Origin: Hypsibius dujardini
Taxonomy: Eukaryota; Tardigrada; Eutardigrada; Parachela; Hypsibiidae
Direction: 5' to 3'
Assembly (NCBI GenBank): GCA_001579985.1
Contig: LRSR01005301.1
Location: 1-33,940, forward strand
Length of the DNA: 33,940 bases
Below the pieces are notes generated by a model. It was not told where the DNA came from and ran no database searches. It saw only the letters and a program-made list of their open reading frames with translations. The translations under genes were made by a program, and so were the position numbers. Every line of letters begins with the position of its first letter. Positions within the stretch are counted from its first letter, which is position 1. Positions 1-11,000 of the stretch are shown here, piece by piece.

Positions 1-258
1 GACGTCCTGGCCGTTGCCCTGGAAACGGATGCGGAGAATTTGGTTGTCCACCACCGTCTGGACGCGCTCGAAAAGGCCAGGGTCGGCGGTGTCGAGAACG
101 GCGCCTTCTTTGCCGTTCAAGTCGACGGTCACTTGGAAGGGTCCGTCCACGTCGATTCCGCGGTAATTCCGAACGGGACGCTGTTGGTTATCTGCTATAG
201 CGAGATGGACGGCGAGAAGGAACGTCAAAGATAAGCGTAAGATAAACATTTTGAACAT
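1..258 (-). CDS. Secreted GIN/DUF2807-like domain protein, 5' part (partial)
   Basis: The minus strand is open from an ATG at 258 to the window edge: 86 codons, no stop. A second in-frame Met lies at 249. Residues 1 to about 22 form a signal peptide: basic residues, a hydrophobic run ending LAVHLAIA, then D-N-Q-Q, so cleavage after AIA is likely. The mature part has an 'NYRGIDVDGPFQVTVDLNG' segment, then a 'Gly-Leu-Phe-Glu-Arg-Val' stretch and 'NQILRIRFQGNG'. That order (F/Y-x-G-I-x-V-x-G-x-F-x-V, then a short beta segment, then L-x-I) matches the putative adhesin head GIN domain (DUF2807), a repeated beta-helix-like fold best known from secreted bacterial proteins. Family assignment is by pattern only. 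Role unknown; an extracellular location is inferred. It is divergent from the homeobox gene, with a 1.3 kb gap. Confidence 0.6.
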   Translation of the reverse strand, partial: MFKMFILRLSLTFLLAVHLAIADNQQRPVRNYRGIDVDGPFQVTVDLNGKEGAVLDTADPGLFERVQTVVDNQILRIRFQGNGQDV

Positions 259-1603
259 CGGAGGAGAAGGCAGCAAAAATGAAAGAAGAAATGGAACAAC
301 AGTAGCTGTTAATAGTTTTGTCGAGTAGCGAAAGTGTGCAATTTTCCAGGTTTGCTTGGCTGAATTAAATTAGATATAGCGCTAGAAGTGTAAGTGAAGA
401 TATGGTGAGTCAATTCGCAGTTATTGTTCGCTTTATACGTGCTATAATATATGAGTGCTCCTAATGGTGAAATTTTGTGTCACAATTACAGTACAACATG
501 TTGTTCAGCAGCACGAAAACATGTATATTTTATGTATTTATGTATTGCGTGCTGTGCGATATTTCGTTGTGCGTGTGCATCACGGATCTGAGGGAGTGAG
601 AAAAAAAGTTGTTTATAATTTTGGGTCAGCGCGCAGCGCGCACGCATACCTAATTTCTAGGCACGATCGATACGGTGAATTGGTGTGTAGCATAAAGAAG
701 AACAACTATCATTATTATCAGTATACATCAATTACTTTACTTGAGTATACCTTCGATCGGTGCAGATTTATCTGGTCGTTGTCGCATTATCAAAATATGC
801 CAAAGCGACATGCGTTCCAATGGTCATTCAGAGCGAAGGTTCTGATAAAAAATTGAAGGCTTGTTATGCCTATTGCCCAAGGCTAGTACAATCTCTGTAT
901 TCCCAAGGAATTTACATCTGCCCTATTGTGAACCTTGCTGACCAGTAGAGGGACAAAAAATGTGCTGATAAAATTTACAGACACAAACACAGACACAGGC
1001 AGACACAGACACAGGATCATGTTAAGGCAAATCGTTAAATAACCATTACTAGTATCAAGAGTATTAAAGAGTATTATATGTACACTAAACTAGTACTATG
1101 CAGTAGAACACAGGCAGATACCACGATCGCTAGCGGCGTGAGAGGCGCCGACACAACTGGCGCCAGGACAAAAGAAAGGACAAGGGGCGAATAAAGTTGG
1201 AATTGAAACTCCTAGGCCCTCTGGCTGCTCCGCTGCTGCTTGCTAATTACACTACGGAATTAGGAAGGAGGAGAGCTCTCCCTCTCACCCGTTAAGCAAG
1301 AAAGCAAGACACTCATTAACTAAGAAGATGATAAAATTCTTAGTGCATGTGCCATCCATGCGATCAGGCAATGTGCGGTTGTCGTCCCAGCGCGATCGTT
1401 CATCATATGAATTCCCCAGAACGAAATTAGCAGTTCAATGTGTAGATACTTTGCGTACATTTTTGCTTAACAAGCAGTGTCTTGAAGGTCGCTATTTTAT
1501 AACTCAATAACTCAACTATTCCGATCCTTCTTTGACAGCTGAAATCTCGGCTTGCAGTTCGGTGTTTGAGGTTCATCAGACGACATATCAAATATCCAGT
1601 TTC
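259..1603. other. Intergenic region between divergent genes
   Basis: This stretch separates the minus-strand GIN-domain gene from the plus-strand homeobox gene, so it should hold both promoters. I see no convincing coding exon. A 5' leader exon of the homeobox gene could begin after the AG near 1537-1556 (a pyrimidine-rich tract and two AGs lie just upstream of the ATG at 1604), but this is unproven. A CAGACA-rich patch lies at about 969-1016. A TGGCGCC motif near 1158 resembles a retroelement primer-binding site but has no other support. Confidence 0.5.
969..1016 (+). repeat. CAGACA-rich simple repeat
   Basis: This short imperfect array of CAGACA and CACAGA units is read on the plus strand. 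It is the upstream outlier of the AGAC-type repeats that recur across the homeobox locus. Confidence 0.7.
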
Positions 1604-3371
1604 ATGGAGAAGGACGCAGGCCTAACAAGAAAGAGACATCGCACCGAATTCACGGAGTTTCAGGTAATTAGTTAATTAAATGAAATTAACCGGAACCATA
1701 TTGTCATATTCGGGAATTTGAAACATTTTTTCTAAGTAGGTGTGCGTCTTTTATCAGCGATGTTGCGTTTATTATAATATATTTATCCAGTATGCTGTGT
1801 TGGCTTGGTGTTTGTAGCATAAGACATTGCTGGAATACTTCAAACAGAACAACACCATCAAACAGATCGATCTTCAGACGCTCTGCCAAGTCACCCAGCT
1901 CTCCCGGAAGACGATCCAGATGTGGTTCGCCAACACACGGAGGAAGACTGACACTGCCAATCAAGACCGTGCATCCAGTGGCTGGTATCAGTGTCGCGTT
2001 TGCTCCAAAACATTCGATCACCTCGATCTGAAGCGACAGCATGAACGACGAGAATGCGGTGCCATGACGGAGTCAACCGGAGTTCACTCCGGCAAGAACG
2101 ATACGCAGGCTTCGGATAATCTATATGCTGAGTCAAAAAGGGTCACATTTTTTGGCAAGGTAAGATCTACAGTAGAAACACCAAAAGACAGACAGACAAA
2201 AAGACAGACAAACGACAGAGACAGACAGACATACAGAGACAGACAGACAGGCAGAAAAAACCAATGGATTACGAGGCGTGTAAATAAAGAAATAAACGGA
2301 GAGATGCCGACGGAAGTTAGATGATGCTTTATGGGAAGAGTCCTAATGAAACGTCTTAAGCGTCTCCTAACACATTTTATTCTTCTAGGCATGGGGACCT
2401 TCAGCGCCTTGTTCAGCTCCCCAACCGGGGAAAACCCGGTTCCGGACGCAAATTCGTCCTGAACAGGTTATCTGGCTCCGCCAGCAGTATCATGTCAAAA
2501 AGTACCTCACTCCGGAACAGCGTCACATTCTCGTTTCCCAAACAGGTAAACATTCTTCACCCGTTTGCCGCGAATCAATGCATACCTTCCTACATGTATT
2601 CGCAGCCGACTTTCTATATAGCGGAACTGCATTGTAGGCATGACAGCACAAGCAATCAAGACCTGGTTCCAGAACGAGCGGATGAAAGACCGTCGGGACG
2701 ATCGGATGCACCGGACCACGCGACCGCCATCAGCCGACAACGAAATCGTTCCGTCCGAGCCCGAATTCTCGTCGGGACTCGATCTGCGTTCCAAGAAGCA
2801 CGAGAGTCAACGACACTCCAGGAAGCAAGCCAAGCCCCGCAAAATACTCGACGTCGAGCGTCGACGAAGTAGCTTCATTGGGTTCGAAGCATTTACTGGA
2901 CTATCGCCGGCTACGCTGAATGCGAAAGTCAATCAATCCGAAACCAAACGTTTGGCCACTTTTCCGACGCCTGCTTTCCTGTCTGCGGAAACGCCCTTTT
3001 CCAGTCAGATAATACAGCAATGTGGGCACGAGCTTTCCAATGCGCTGGCACGGACCCTGCAGGCAGTCAACGCGTTTGCATCGGTGAGGAAGACTTCTGA
3101 GAAAGACTTACCGGCCCTCGTCCTCAGGAGGCCTGTAATTTTACAAGCAGCTAAAGAAAAGAGACATCTTAAAAGCTTGAAACAACAGCCCTCAGATTCA
3201 GGTCTGCAGTTCGACAGCCAGGCTGTCGAAGTTAAAGCCAATGGGGGTGATCGGATGTCTACTGAGCAGCGGGATGGAGCGTCCATTAGTATTTCGTTGG
3301 ATGAGGTTCTTCAGGCGGAAGAAAACGGGGAAACTCACTCGACTACGTTCTGCAATTTTATGGAGCAATGA
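1604..3371 (+). CDS. Two-homeodomain, C2HC zinc-finger transcription factor
   Basis: Four exons join in frame: 1604-1663, 1818-2159, 2389-2545 and 2638-3371 (430 aa). All introns are GT-AG. Homeodomain 1 spans residues 9-68, with R5, F8 and Q12 in its N-terminal arm and helix 1, and WFAN-TRRK in helix 3 (W56, N59). A C2HC finger follows: C79, C82, H95, C100. Homeodomain 2 spans about 149-208 with helix 3 TWFQNERMK (W196, N199). Both domains keep W48, F49 and N51, so both should bind DNA. The intron at 2546-2637 splits homeodomain 2 in phase 1, before helix 3. The C-terminal 220 residues are polar and unrecognised. The C2HC plus homeodomain layout recalls ZFHX/ZEB-type proteins, but I cannot place it in a family. 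The start is the first Met before homeodomain 1; an upstream leader or coding exon is possible. Confidence 0.85.
2188..2257 (+). repeat. Degenerate CAGA/AGAC microsatellite
   Basis: Interrupted CAGA units (ACAGACAGAC, ACAGAGACAG) fill part of the 2160-2388 intron of the two-homeodomain gene. The purine-rich unit is on the sense strand. Confidence 0.85.
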
Positions 3372-3502
3372 GAGGACACGTACGTTCGGAGCCTTTCGAC
3401 TGGTGAGATACGAACAGATGGAGAGGCAGAGACAGATCAAAACGGAAACGTAGAGTGTCAACAGACGAGAAATTTAGCGGCAGAGTGGCAAACACACGGC
3501 AG

Positions 3503-3504
3503 AG

Positions 3505-3575
<71 letters not shown>

Positions 3576-3577
3576 TC
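3503..3577 (+). repeat. Near-perfect (CAGA)n tetranucleotide array
   Basis: About fifteen CAGA units run almost without interruption just downstream of the stop of the two-homeodomain gene, ending in CAAACAGACAG. It is the purest array in the window and so probably the most recently expanded. The long reading frames it creates (Thr-Asp-Arg-Gln repeats, or Cys-Leu-Ser-Val on the other strand) are by-products, not genes. Confidence 0.95.
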
Positions 3578-3649
3578 AAAGAGATAAATGAGCCGAAAGG
3601 TAGTCAACAGGCAGGCAGACGAACGAAAGACAACCGGATAGAAAAGACA

Positions 3650-3790
3650 CAGAAAGGCAGGCAGGTGGACAGGCAAACAGACAGGCTACAAATAAACATC
3701 GTGCTAGCCTATAGGCAGGCAGACGACAAAAGACAGACAGACAAATTATCAGGCTCACAGCTGTACAAACAAACAGATAATGTGAGAAGG
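3650..3790 (+). repeat. Interrupted CAGA/CAGG array
   Basis: Scattered CAGACAGA, AGGCAGGCAG and CAAACAGACAG blocks continue the array class downstream with more decay. Confidence 0.8.
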
Positions 3791-5130
3791 CATTTTTTGT
3801 TAGGCAAAATTCGCTCGAGACACAACCTTTGACAAACACAGCTACAGTAATTGGCAAATTCCGCGGCGACGGTCACGATTTTCTCTGTGGAACTGGTCCT
3901 TAGTACTTTTTTCTTTTGCTTAGGTTCAGCCTTTCACTGTGGCACCTCGAAGGATGCTTGGTTAGAGGAGCAGAAACAGTTCTACGCTCATTTCTGGTCC
4001 AAACATATGAATAAAGTGGTCGCCGGTCAGTCTGGTCTGACTCTTGTTTATAAGGACTAAAACAAAACGATGTTAATTCATCGTCATCGATATATTGTGT
4101 CCATAGTAAGGTTGGTTCGGCTGTTTTTCTATGTTATAAAATTAGTGCGAATGAGTTTAACCCAAAATTATTGACGGAAAGCACTCGGAAATTAACCACC
4201 AAAGGACAATCTTGGGAAAAGACAACATTTCTCGGAAAAGCTGAGGTTGGTTGGTCATAAAAAATTACCGCGAGTCACTGGTCAGCGCTGCGCATTTTGC
4301 TAGACAAGCGATTGTCTTCCCGCCCGTCTGTGTCTCTTTTTTATCATATCACAATCTATGTATGACTTTCCTATCCGGAATTGTTACCAATAAAACGTCA
4401 AACCGCCTAACACAGAGACATGATTCGGTCTCTCCCCCCTCATTTAATTGTGCAAACAGGCCGAAGGCCTAAGCACATCACTGTCCATCTACCTATTGTT
4501 TTGTTTACTGCTTCCATCTTGTCCGTCCAGATGTAATAAACGAAGAAAATGTGTTCTCTCGCTCCTTTGTTCCTTTTCTCCCTCGACTGTCGACTCCCTC
4601 TTAAGCTAGCAGTCGTCACACTTGTGTCACTTGTGTGTTCTGCTGTGGGCGAGAACAGGTCAGATGGACAGCCCGATATATTGCTTCGCACAGAAGAGTA
4701 GAATCAAAAAGAATATTCTTCTTATTTTACTGCACTGTTGCACCTCACCACGGAAGATGGCCGGTTTTTTTAGCTTCCCTTTAACTAAATTTGGAACGGT
4801 TTCGGTCATTTACAACAACTATTACCAAAACCGATGCCGAAACGACAAGAACACACCGCCCACCGACAGCGATGAGAGGGCCGACTTTTCTTGCCATTAA
4901 TGGAAGACCGGCTGCGGGGGAAGAGTTTGTGTGGACTTCGGCAATCGCACTCTGATTCAAACGGGAGACTACAATCACCCGGAAGAGCCAGAGAAATGCG
5001 CTCGGTACGTCGTACTCAGTCCAGCACCTGAATCGCTAGCTGAGCCGAGGACAGCAATAAGGACTTCGTGCCCGTTTTTGCTGCCGGCCAGGAGTCAGGC
5101 TGTGCCAATGGCACAACTATAATGGCAGGA

Positions 5131-5192
5131 TAGACCGATGAACAAACAGACAGATGAACAAACAAACAGACAAGCAGACAGACAGACAGGCT
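5131..5192 (+). repeat. CAGA microsatellite
   Basis: Imperfect CAGA/CAAA units lie in front of the putative exon at 5270, probably in the intron that precedes it. Confidence 0.8.
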
Positions 5193-5269
5193 GTCGGACA
5201 TATGAACTGAACTGATTGAAAAAACCAATTTGCAAATAGAGAACGCAGTTTGCATACTGTTCTTTTTAG

Positions 5270-7256
5270 GCCAAAATGATTCCGCATTGCCAAAAGTCTG
5301 ACTTTTGGTTTCAAGATCAATTAAATTGGGATCTTCCTGCCGTGGCATCTGAATTCCTTTCCACAGTCTTTACGACTACCACGACCTGTCTTGACGACTG
5401 CATCGGACATCCCATGCAAAAAAATCCTAAAATGGATCTTCAACACTCCGAGGTATTTGTTCCAACATTTTTCGAACCAGTCATATCGGTAAAATAAAAG
5501 ACATCGATTGGCAAGTGGATAATCAACCTGTCACCAATCTCCGTCTCCGCGTCACCCAGCATCGTCCAAGAACACGTTACCTGGTCCTCCCAAGACGGCG
5601 ACTACGAATGTGAACGGCCAACGACGGGTGCGCAAAAAAACGTACCGCAGCCACAACCGCCACCATGTGAACAAATGCAATAATTTGTCCCGCGAATTCG
5701 AGCCTTTTTTTGGGCTGCCCCTCCCCAACTCGGATGGGATTTTTCATGGACTCGGCCAGGAACGTCGTTTCGCTACCTTTCCCATCTCTCTTTATTCCGG
5801 CGCACAGGTATTTCAAACAAAGTCACCGTACAACCGTAATACTTAGGATCATACTCGAAAACGTAAGTAAGAATCAAGTCTGAGAATCAGGTTTTTACTC
5901 TCGATTTTCGACGATAAGTAAGTCTGTATAAAATGGAAGAGAATACTTGCATGCACCGACGATACAACATCCGGATGGGTAAACAGATAGAATGACAACA
6001 GAAAGACTTACGGTAGAGATTGTCAGATAGACAGGCAGGCAGATAGGTAGAAAGACAGACACATAGACAGACATAGTGAAAATGTAGGTCTTTTCTCCCG
6101 GAGATGAAACGTTCACTCACAATGAGGCCGGACAAGCAGACAGACAGACAGACAAAATGACAGTTATTGTAGGAAGGAAGACAGCATAAAAGCATCCATA
6201 CACAGAAGACAACATAACCAATTTCAAAATGTCAATTGCCCTTTCGGTAATTAGCTTAACCTGCATTTTTACTTTCAGGGGAACTGGATTCGGTCCTCCC
6301 TCCACCTAATCCGGGATTTGTTTCTCATCAAATGCCGCCTACTCTTTCGGTGCAAGCTTACATCATGTCTCGCACTGAAAAATGAGGATCATCACCTAAC
6401 AGCAATACAACTGCGGGAAGAAGACACAAGGCCGCCGACCAGGCAACGCGACCACCAACGTCATCACCTTTTGCAACACTTTCGATGCGACACTCATCCT
6501 GACACTCCTCAACTGCATCAACTAGCGAGCGAAACAGGTACCGTTTAGGGTTTTGCTTTTATATTAATACTTTTAATAAAAAGATTTGTTTTGCGATTGC
6601 ATTAACACTAACTACATCGTAATCATAAGGGTCGCCGGCTCAATAAATCTAATATCTGAAGAGATATGTACCGTGTGATTCTTTTTCCATTTTAGCAGCA
6701 AGGTTTCTTAAAAATTACCACCATTAAATTAGTTGAAACATTCGCAATACTTTTATTATGTCAATATAGTATTAATGAATCTCGATCTGTTTCAATATAT
6801 ACGAGTATTTGAATATTACAAAACATATCTAACAAACACTCTTGGCAGATGCTTACTTTCAAAACGAACAGTCAAGTTGCAATTTCATATTTATTTCGTT
6901 CAGGCTTGACGAAAAAGACAGTTCAGACTCGGTTTCAAACCGCCCGCTCGAGGACCCTGAACAGGCAGATGATTCAGCCAATGGCTTTGACTAACAACAG
7001 TGGGTCGTCAAGTCAGGGTACTGGCAATCAGCAGCAAGAAGTCGGAAAGCAGTCGGATCCACAGAGAACCCACGTCACGGAGAAGAAAAGAGACGAGGGA
7101 ACGGATTCTGATGTTGCTGCTGCTGAAGGAGGCACAACGAACTGGCAGTCATGGCGCTCAAGTTGGATAAAGAACGGGTCTTTCCATTGTTCTTTACTGG
7201 GCACTGCTCTTCTGTGGAGGAGGGAGGTGGTCCACTGGAATTTCTTATGGGAATAA
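5270..7256 (+). CDS. Homeobox-related gene with a degenerate homeodomain (partial model)
   Basis: Exons are proposed at 5270-5488, 5571-5807, 6279-6537 and 6904-7256; phases agree at every junction. The last two encode a homeodomain-like segment. Helices 1 and 2 include DHQRHHLLQHF and QLHQLASETG at the end of 6279-6537. Helix 3 is LTKKTVQTRFQTARSR after the acceptor at 6903. The intron interrupts it at the same place and phase as in homeodomain 2 of the gene upstream (TG, then LT or MT), which supports shared descent. Here W48 is Arg and N51 is Thr, so normal DNA recognition is not expected. After helix 3 comes a Gln/Ser-rich tail. Exon 5571-5807 has a basic stretch (RRVRKKTYR). The first two exons are less certain. 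It may be a separate gene or the 3' part of the two-homeodomain locus; the stop at 3369 argues for separate. Confidence 0.5.
6028..6165 (+). repeat. Degenerate CAGA array in intron
   Basis: Interrupted AGACAGGCAGGCAG and CAGACAGACAGA blocks lie in the proposed 5808-6278 intron, with the CAGA unit on the sense strand. Confidence 0.8.
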
Positions 7257-8085
7257 ATTGAGCGAACTGATACTGGGACAATGTAAGATTCCACTGTAGC
7301 CGTTGTGGGGACACTCATAGGCGGGCAGCCGGACAGAAAAAGGGACTGACAAAGAGACAGATAGGCAAACAAACAAACAGACAAGCAGGCAGGCATTCAG
7401 ACAGACACTGAGTCAGGGAGGCAGTCAAATACAGACAGACAGACAAACATACAGGCAAACAAACAGATATAGACAGACAAACAAACAGACCGATGAGCGG
7501 AGAAACAGACATACAGGCAGACACAGACAAACAGATAGACAGACAGAAAAACAGACAGATGCAAACCGACAAGCAGACAAGCAGGCAGGCAGGCAGACAC
7601 GCAAATAGATCCACAGTCAGATATAAAGACAGACACATGGATAGATACAGGCAGACAGACGATAAAAAAACAGACACACATACAAATACAGGACGGCAGA
7701 CAAACAGTCAGACAGTTAGACAAACAGATACACAAAAAGTAGTCAGTTAAACAGACAGACCGGCAGGTTGACACAGATAGGGCATCATTAACTCGGACTC
7801 TTCTGGACAATTTTGTTCAGGTAGTGTGGCTGTGGACTGGACATCAGATATACAGTGGCATCGGAAATCGGAAAAATCCACCAGCACATTAAAAATGGTC
7901 TGCTATCGATTCTGCTGACACCTTGAAAGAACGAACTTATTGGCATCACGGGACGAAATGAAATTAAAATTTGTGTGCGTCAATGAATGTTGGCAGCAGA
8001 GGCATATTCTATACATAAATTAATAAAGCATTTTAAATAAATGGTCTGACCTGTCTCTTACTACTATTAGCAAAGTTTCGTCCAG
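7257..8085. other. Convergent intergenic region
   Basis: This lies between the plus-strand homeobox-related gene and the minus-strand urea transporter, which converge. Beyond the CAGA array, 7770-8085 shows no coding signal. AATAAA at about 8022 and again at about 8036 on the plus strand are candidate polyadenylation signals for the homeobox-related transcript. Confidence 0.5.
7332..7768 (+). repeat. Long degenerate CAGA/CAAA/GGCA array
   Basis: About 430 bp of decayed tetranucleotide repeat follows the stop at 7256. CAGACAGACAAACA, AGGCAGGCAGGCAGA and related blocks show a CAGA core with many transitions. The long reading frames on both strands here are repeat artefacts. Confidence 0.92.
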
Positions 8086-11000
8086 TCATGCAATATGAAT
8101 ATGATTGCCGTTGCTGACGTTTCCGTTGGAAGACGCAGGCGCTGCAGCGTTCTTCACCTTCAACCGTTCCAAATGTGCTCGGCGATGGTGCTCCGGATAG
8201 CGAATCTCGGAAAACTCGACGCGAACAAACCAGCGTGATTTGTAGGCCGCCAAGGCCAGCAAAAATATTGCATCCGTAAGGAAGAGCGGCAATGCCTGGT
8301 AGGGCAGAGAGACGGGACCCAGCACGTGGTATAATGTCCCAGCAATCACGCAGGCAAACGCGGCTGGATAAAAAAAACTATCGGTAAAGTACGGAAAATT
8401 TCTGATGTGAGATCTGTCTTCTCCAGTGGAAATTACTTTCCGCAGTGTCTGGATTAACAAAACTGATATCTGCATCGTTTTAACAGCCTTCAAACATTTT
8501 ATATAGGCAACATTTAGAAAATTGTACTTGAAAACATCGATTCAAGCGTTTCATTCATCGTTTTTTTAATTACGACTATTGTGCTGAATTATTATTAAAC
8601 ATATTTTTTCCTGCACCAAAATAGGTGAATCATTGAGTTGTATGTGTGCAGGTGAGTTATTATTCATCTAAATGTCCACGCTAATGTTGTTAGTATAATC
8701 GTACAATGTATATAAACTACACTTGCTTGCTTTGAATGGTCTAACGTTCTTTCCTCAAATATTTAAAAAACCGGCATTATTTGCGGACATGTTATAGATG
8801 TAACAAATTGTCGCTTTTTTAACCCTGTCTGAAGCGAAGCATTGAGCGGAGTGATGAAGATTTATTCGATGTTTCGTTCTTGAATTTCAAGAAATTAAAA
8901 ATAAACAAAAAGTATCTTTGCGTGACTTGTCAGTTTTGGGACAGTAATAGTTAGAATCGGCAAAACAAAAATTATTCAACTAAAACTTGGTTACTAATGA
9001 GTTTTGGTTTATTGTTTAGTAACCGAAGCTTTTAGTCTACTTTTATTCGAAATTAGTTGATTAGTTTTAGCTTTGTCTTTAGTTTTTCCCATTTCAATCT
9101 TTAGGAACTAAAACTTTTAGTTCAGTTGTTTTAGTAAACTAACAAAACGAATCCCAAGAACTTATTTAAGAAAAGTTTTATTCGAGTTTTAGTTGAGCTT
9201 TGTAAAGTTCAGTTTAGATTTGCCATCCCCAGTATTGATTCGTTCCAGACCAGGGTTCTCACTATTACATAGATTACCTGCAAAAATAGCAAGAGCACAG
9301 GAAAAAGGGTTCCACACGTAGAAGAAGCCTCCAACGGAGCCACAGACCAGCAGACTGTTGAAGCTCCACATCCCGGTGGCCAGTTCCCGCGCAGCCACGC
9401 CCAGCACTACTGCGATTCCCGTGCCGGTACACGATCCCAAAAGACACATGGTGAACAAGAGCGGTGAGGCAATAAACACCGCGATCCAAGCCAGGCAGAC
9501 GGATGTGACGTTATCGCAGCCGTAGATATTGCTGATGGAGAAAAAGACCGCTCGGGCGATCTATACCAACAACAAGGCACGCAGCTCAATATACTTTAAT
9601 TTAGTTAACTTTGCAAGAGGTGTCAATAATTTTGTTTTCACGATTACGTTGCATTTTATTATCACGCGCACAATAATATACCTCCGATCCGGCGTATGTC
9701 TGGGTCGATGAGTTGGCCAACTGCGGGTGGGAGAAGAGGTCGGCCGGGAAGAGCGGAGTCACGGTGGAGCCCTGGCTCGCCAGGAAGCAGAGGGTGGTGA
9801 TGCTGAAGGGGAGGTTGAGAGCGGGCAGTTTGACGTGCTGCAGCACCGAGTGGAGGGCAATTTTGATAAGGGTGCTAGAGAGAGAACAGAGCGTTAAGTT
9901 CCTTTGGGTAAATATCACGATCTGTCGGACCCGGAATCGAAAAATATGTTCCGTGCCATCAAGAAAGAACACACATTTAAAGAGTTTTAAGTAAAATTTT
10001 GGCACAAGCCTCGGTTTTCACTAATATTCTGTGCGTGTAAAGCTATTGATTTTTCAGTAATTGAATTCAGTAATGCGTTACGTAATTACGGCATAGTAAA
10101 CGTTCTTGTATTTGCCAGATGGTTATAATCTTACCGGCATATGTAAGCAGAGGAATATTCGGATAAATTACATACCAAATTGTGTTTCGACAAAAGTTAC
10201 AAAAAACCGTTTGCCATACATTATATTTTCATTGAGAATCAAAAACTTCTGGATACGTTTTATATATCGTCATCGGTACATGGAAAATATTGGTTAGTGC
10301 CGAAAACCTAAATATGAAGCCTAGAAACATTTGGAGAATTTGATCAGTATTTTTATCGTTGCATTATTAACGCTAAAAACAATTAACGGAATTTCGGTAA
10401 TAAATGTTTGGTGAGGGCTATGGTACAACCCTGCACAATTTCGTGAGGTTGACTGAGTAAGGTTGTGTGGCGACGGAAGAACTAAACTCAAACAAAAAAA
10501 TAACTAAAACATTTGGTAATTTTTTTGCATAAAGTTTTTTCTGGCTGATTCAAAATATTGAAAATTAGTTTCTGTACGAAAATTTCAAATGGTAGAAACT
10601 AAAACCCCAAAGTTAGTTAATTAACTTTTATTAAAATTAAAGACTGTAGACTGAACGTTTTAGGGACAAAAAGACACTTAACTTAACATCTTTAGCAATA
10701 AAGTGTTAGTGGTAAAAGTTAATTGATCAACCCCTGAGTTTTGTCTAAAATTTTCCAAAGAAATCATATTTTTAAACAAAATATGCTGTTCCGTATTTTT
10801 ATGTAAAGTTGTGCCGGGTTGTGAGCATAGCCCTTATGCTAAATGGGTTCAAACTCGAAAGATATAAAAGCGCACTGCATTACGACCACCCGTGATTTTA
10901 ACGTTTTGTGATACTGCTTCGGATAGAGTACAAGTATGCTAGAAGAGACCTCTGGCCAGATGACCAATCGACTATCTTTTCTCTATGCAAATTCACATGT

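Larger units (their letters stand above)
3372..5269 (+). other. 3' flank of homeobox gene: arrays and unassigned short ORFs
   Basis: No complete gene is supported here. It holds two CAGA arrays, a possible exon after the acceptor TTGCTTAG at 3911-3924 (frame open to a stop at 4060), and a 70-codon open stretch around 4890-5122 with no recognisable domain. AATAAA occurs at about 4009 and could be a polyadenylation signal. If 1604-3371 and 5270-7256 are one locus, some linking exons must be here, but I cannot choose them. Confidence 0.4.

Noticed and set aside
455-856. 133-codon plus-strand open frame
   Set aside because: No ATG at its start, no domain, AT-rich, unsupported by splice or paralogue evidence.
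1150-1175. TGGCGCC-type primer-binding site of an LTR element
   Set aside because: No paired LTR, polypurine tract or retroelement ORF in the window.
3455-3832. Long open frame of Thr-Asp-Arg-Gln repeats
   Set aside because: It is a translation of the CAGA array; all frames stay open because the unit has no stop codon.
6350-6402. 53-bp intron inside the exon at 6279-6537
   Set aside because: Its length does not bring the proline-rich upstream frame into the homeodomain frame, while the unspliced frame is open throughout.
7315-7810. Minus-strand Cys-Leu-Ser-Val-rich frames that look like membrane proteins
   Set aside because: Artefact of the complementary TCTG repeat.
10861-10875. TATAAAA box on the plus strand
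   Set aside because: It lies in an intron of a minus-strand gene with no plus-strand gene following.
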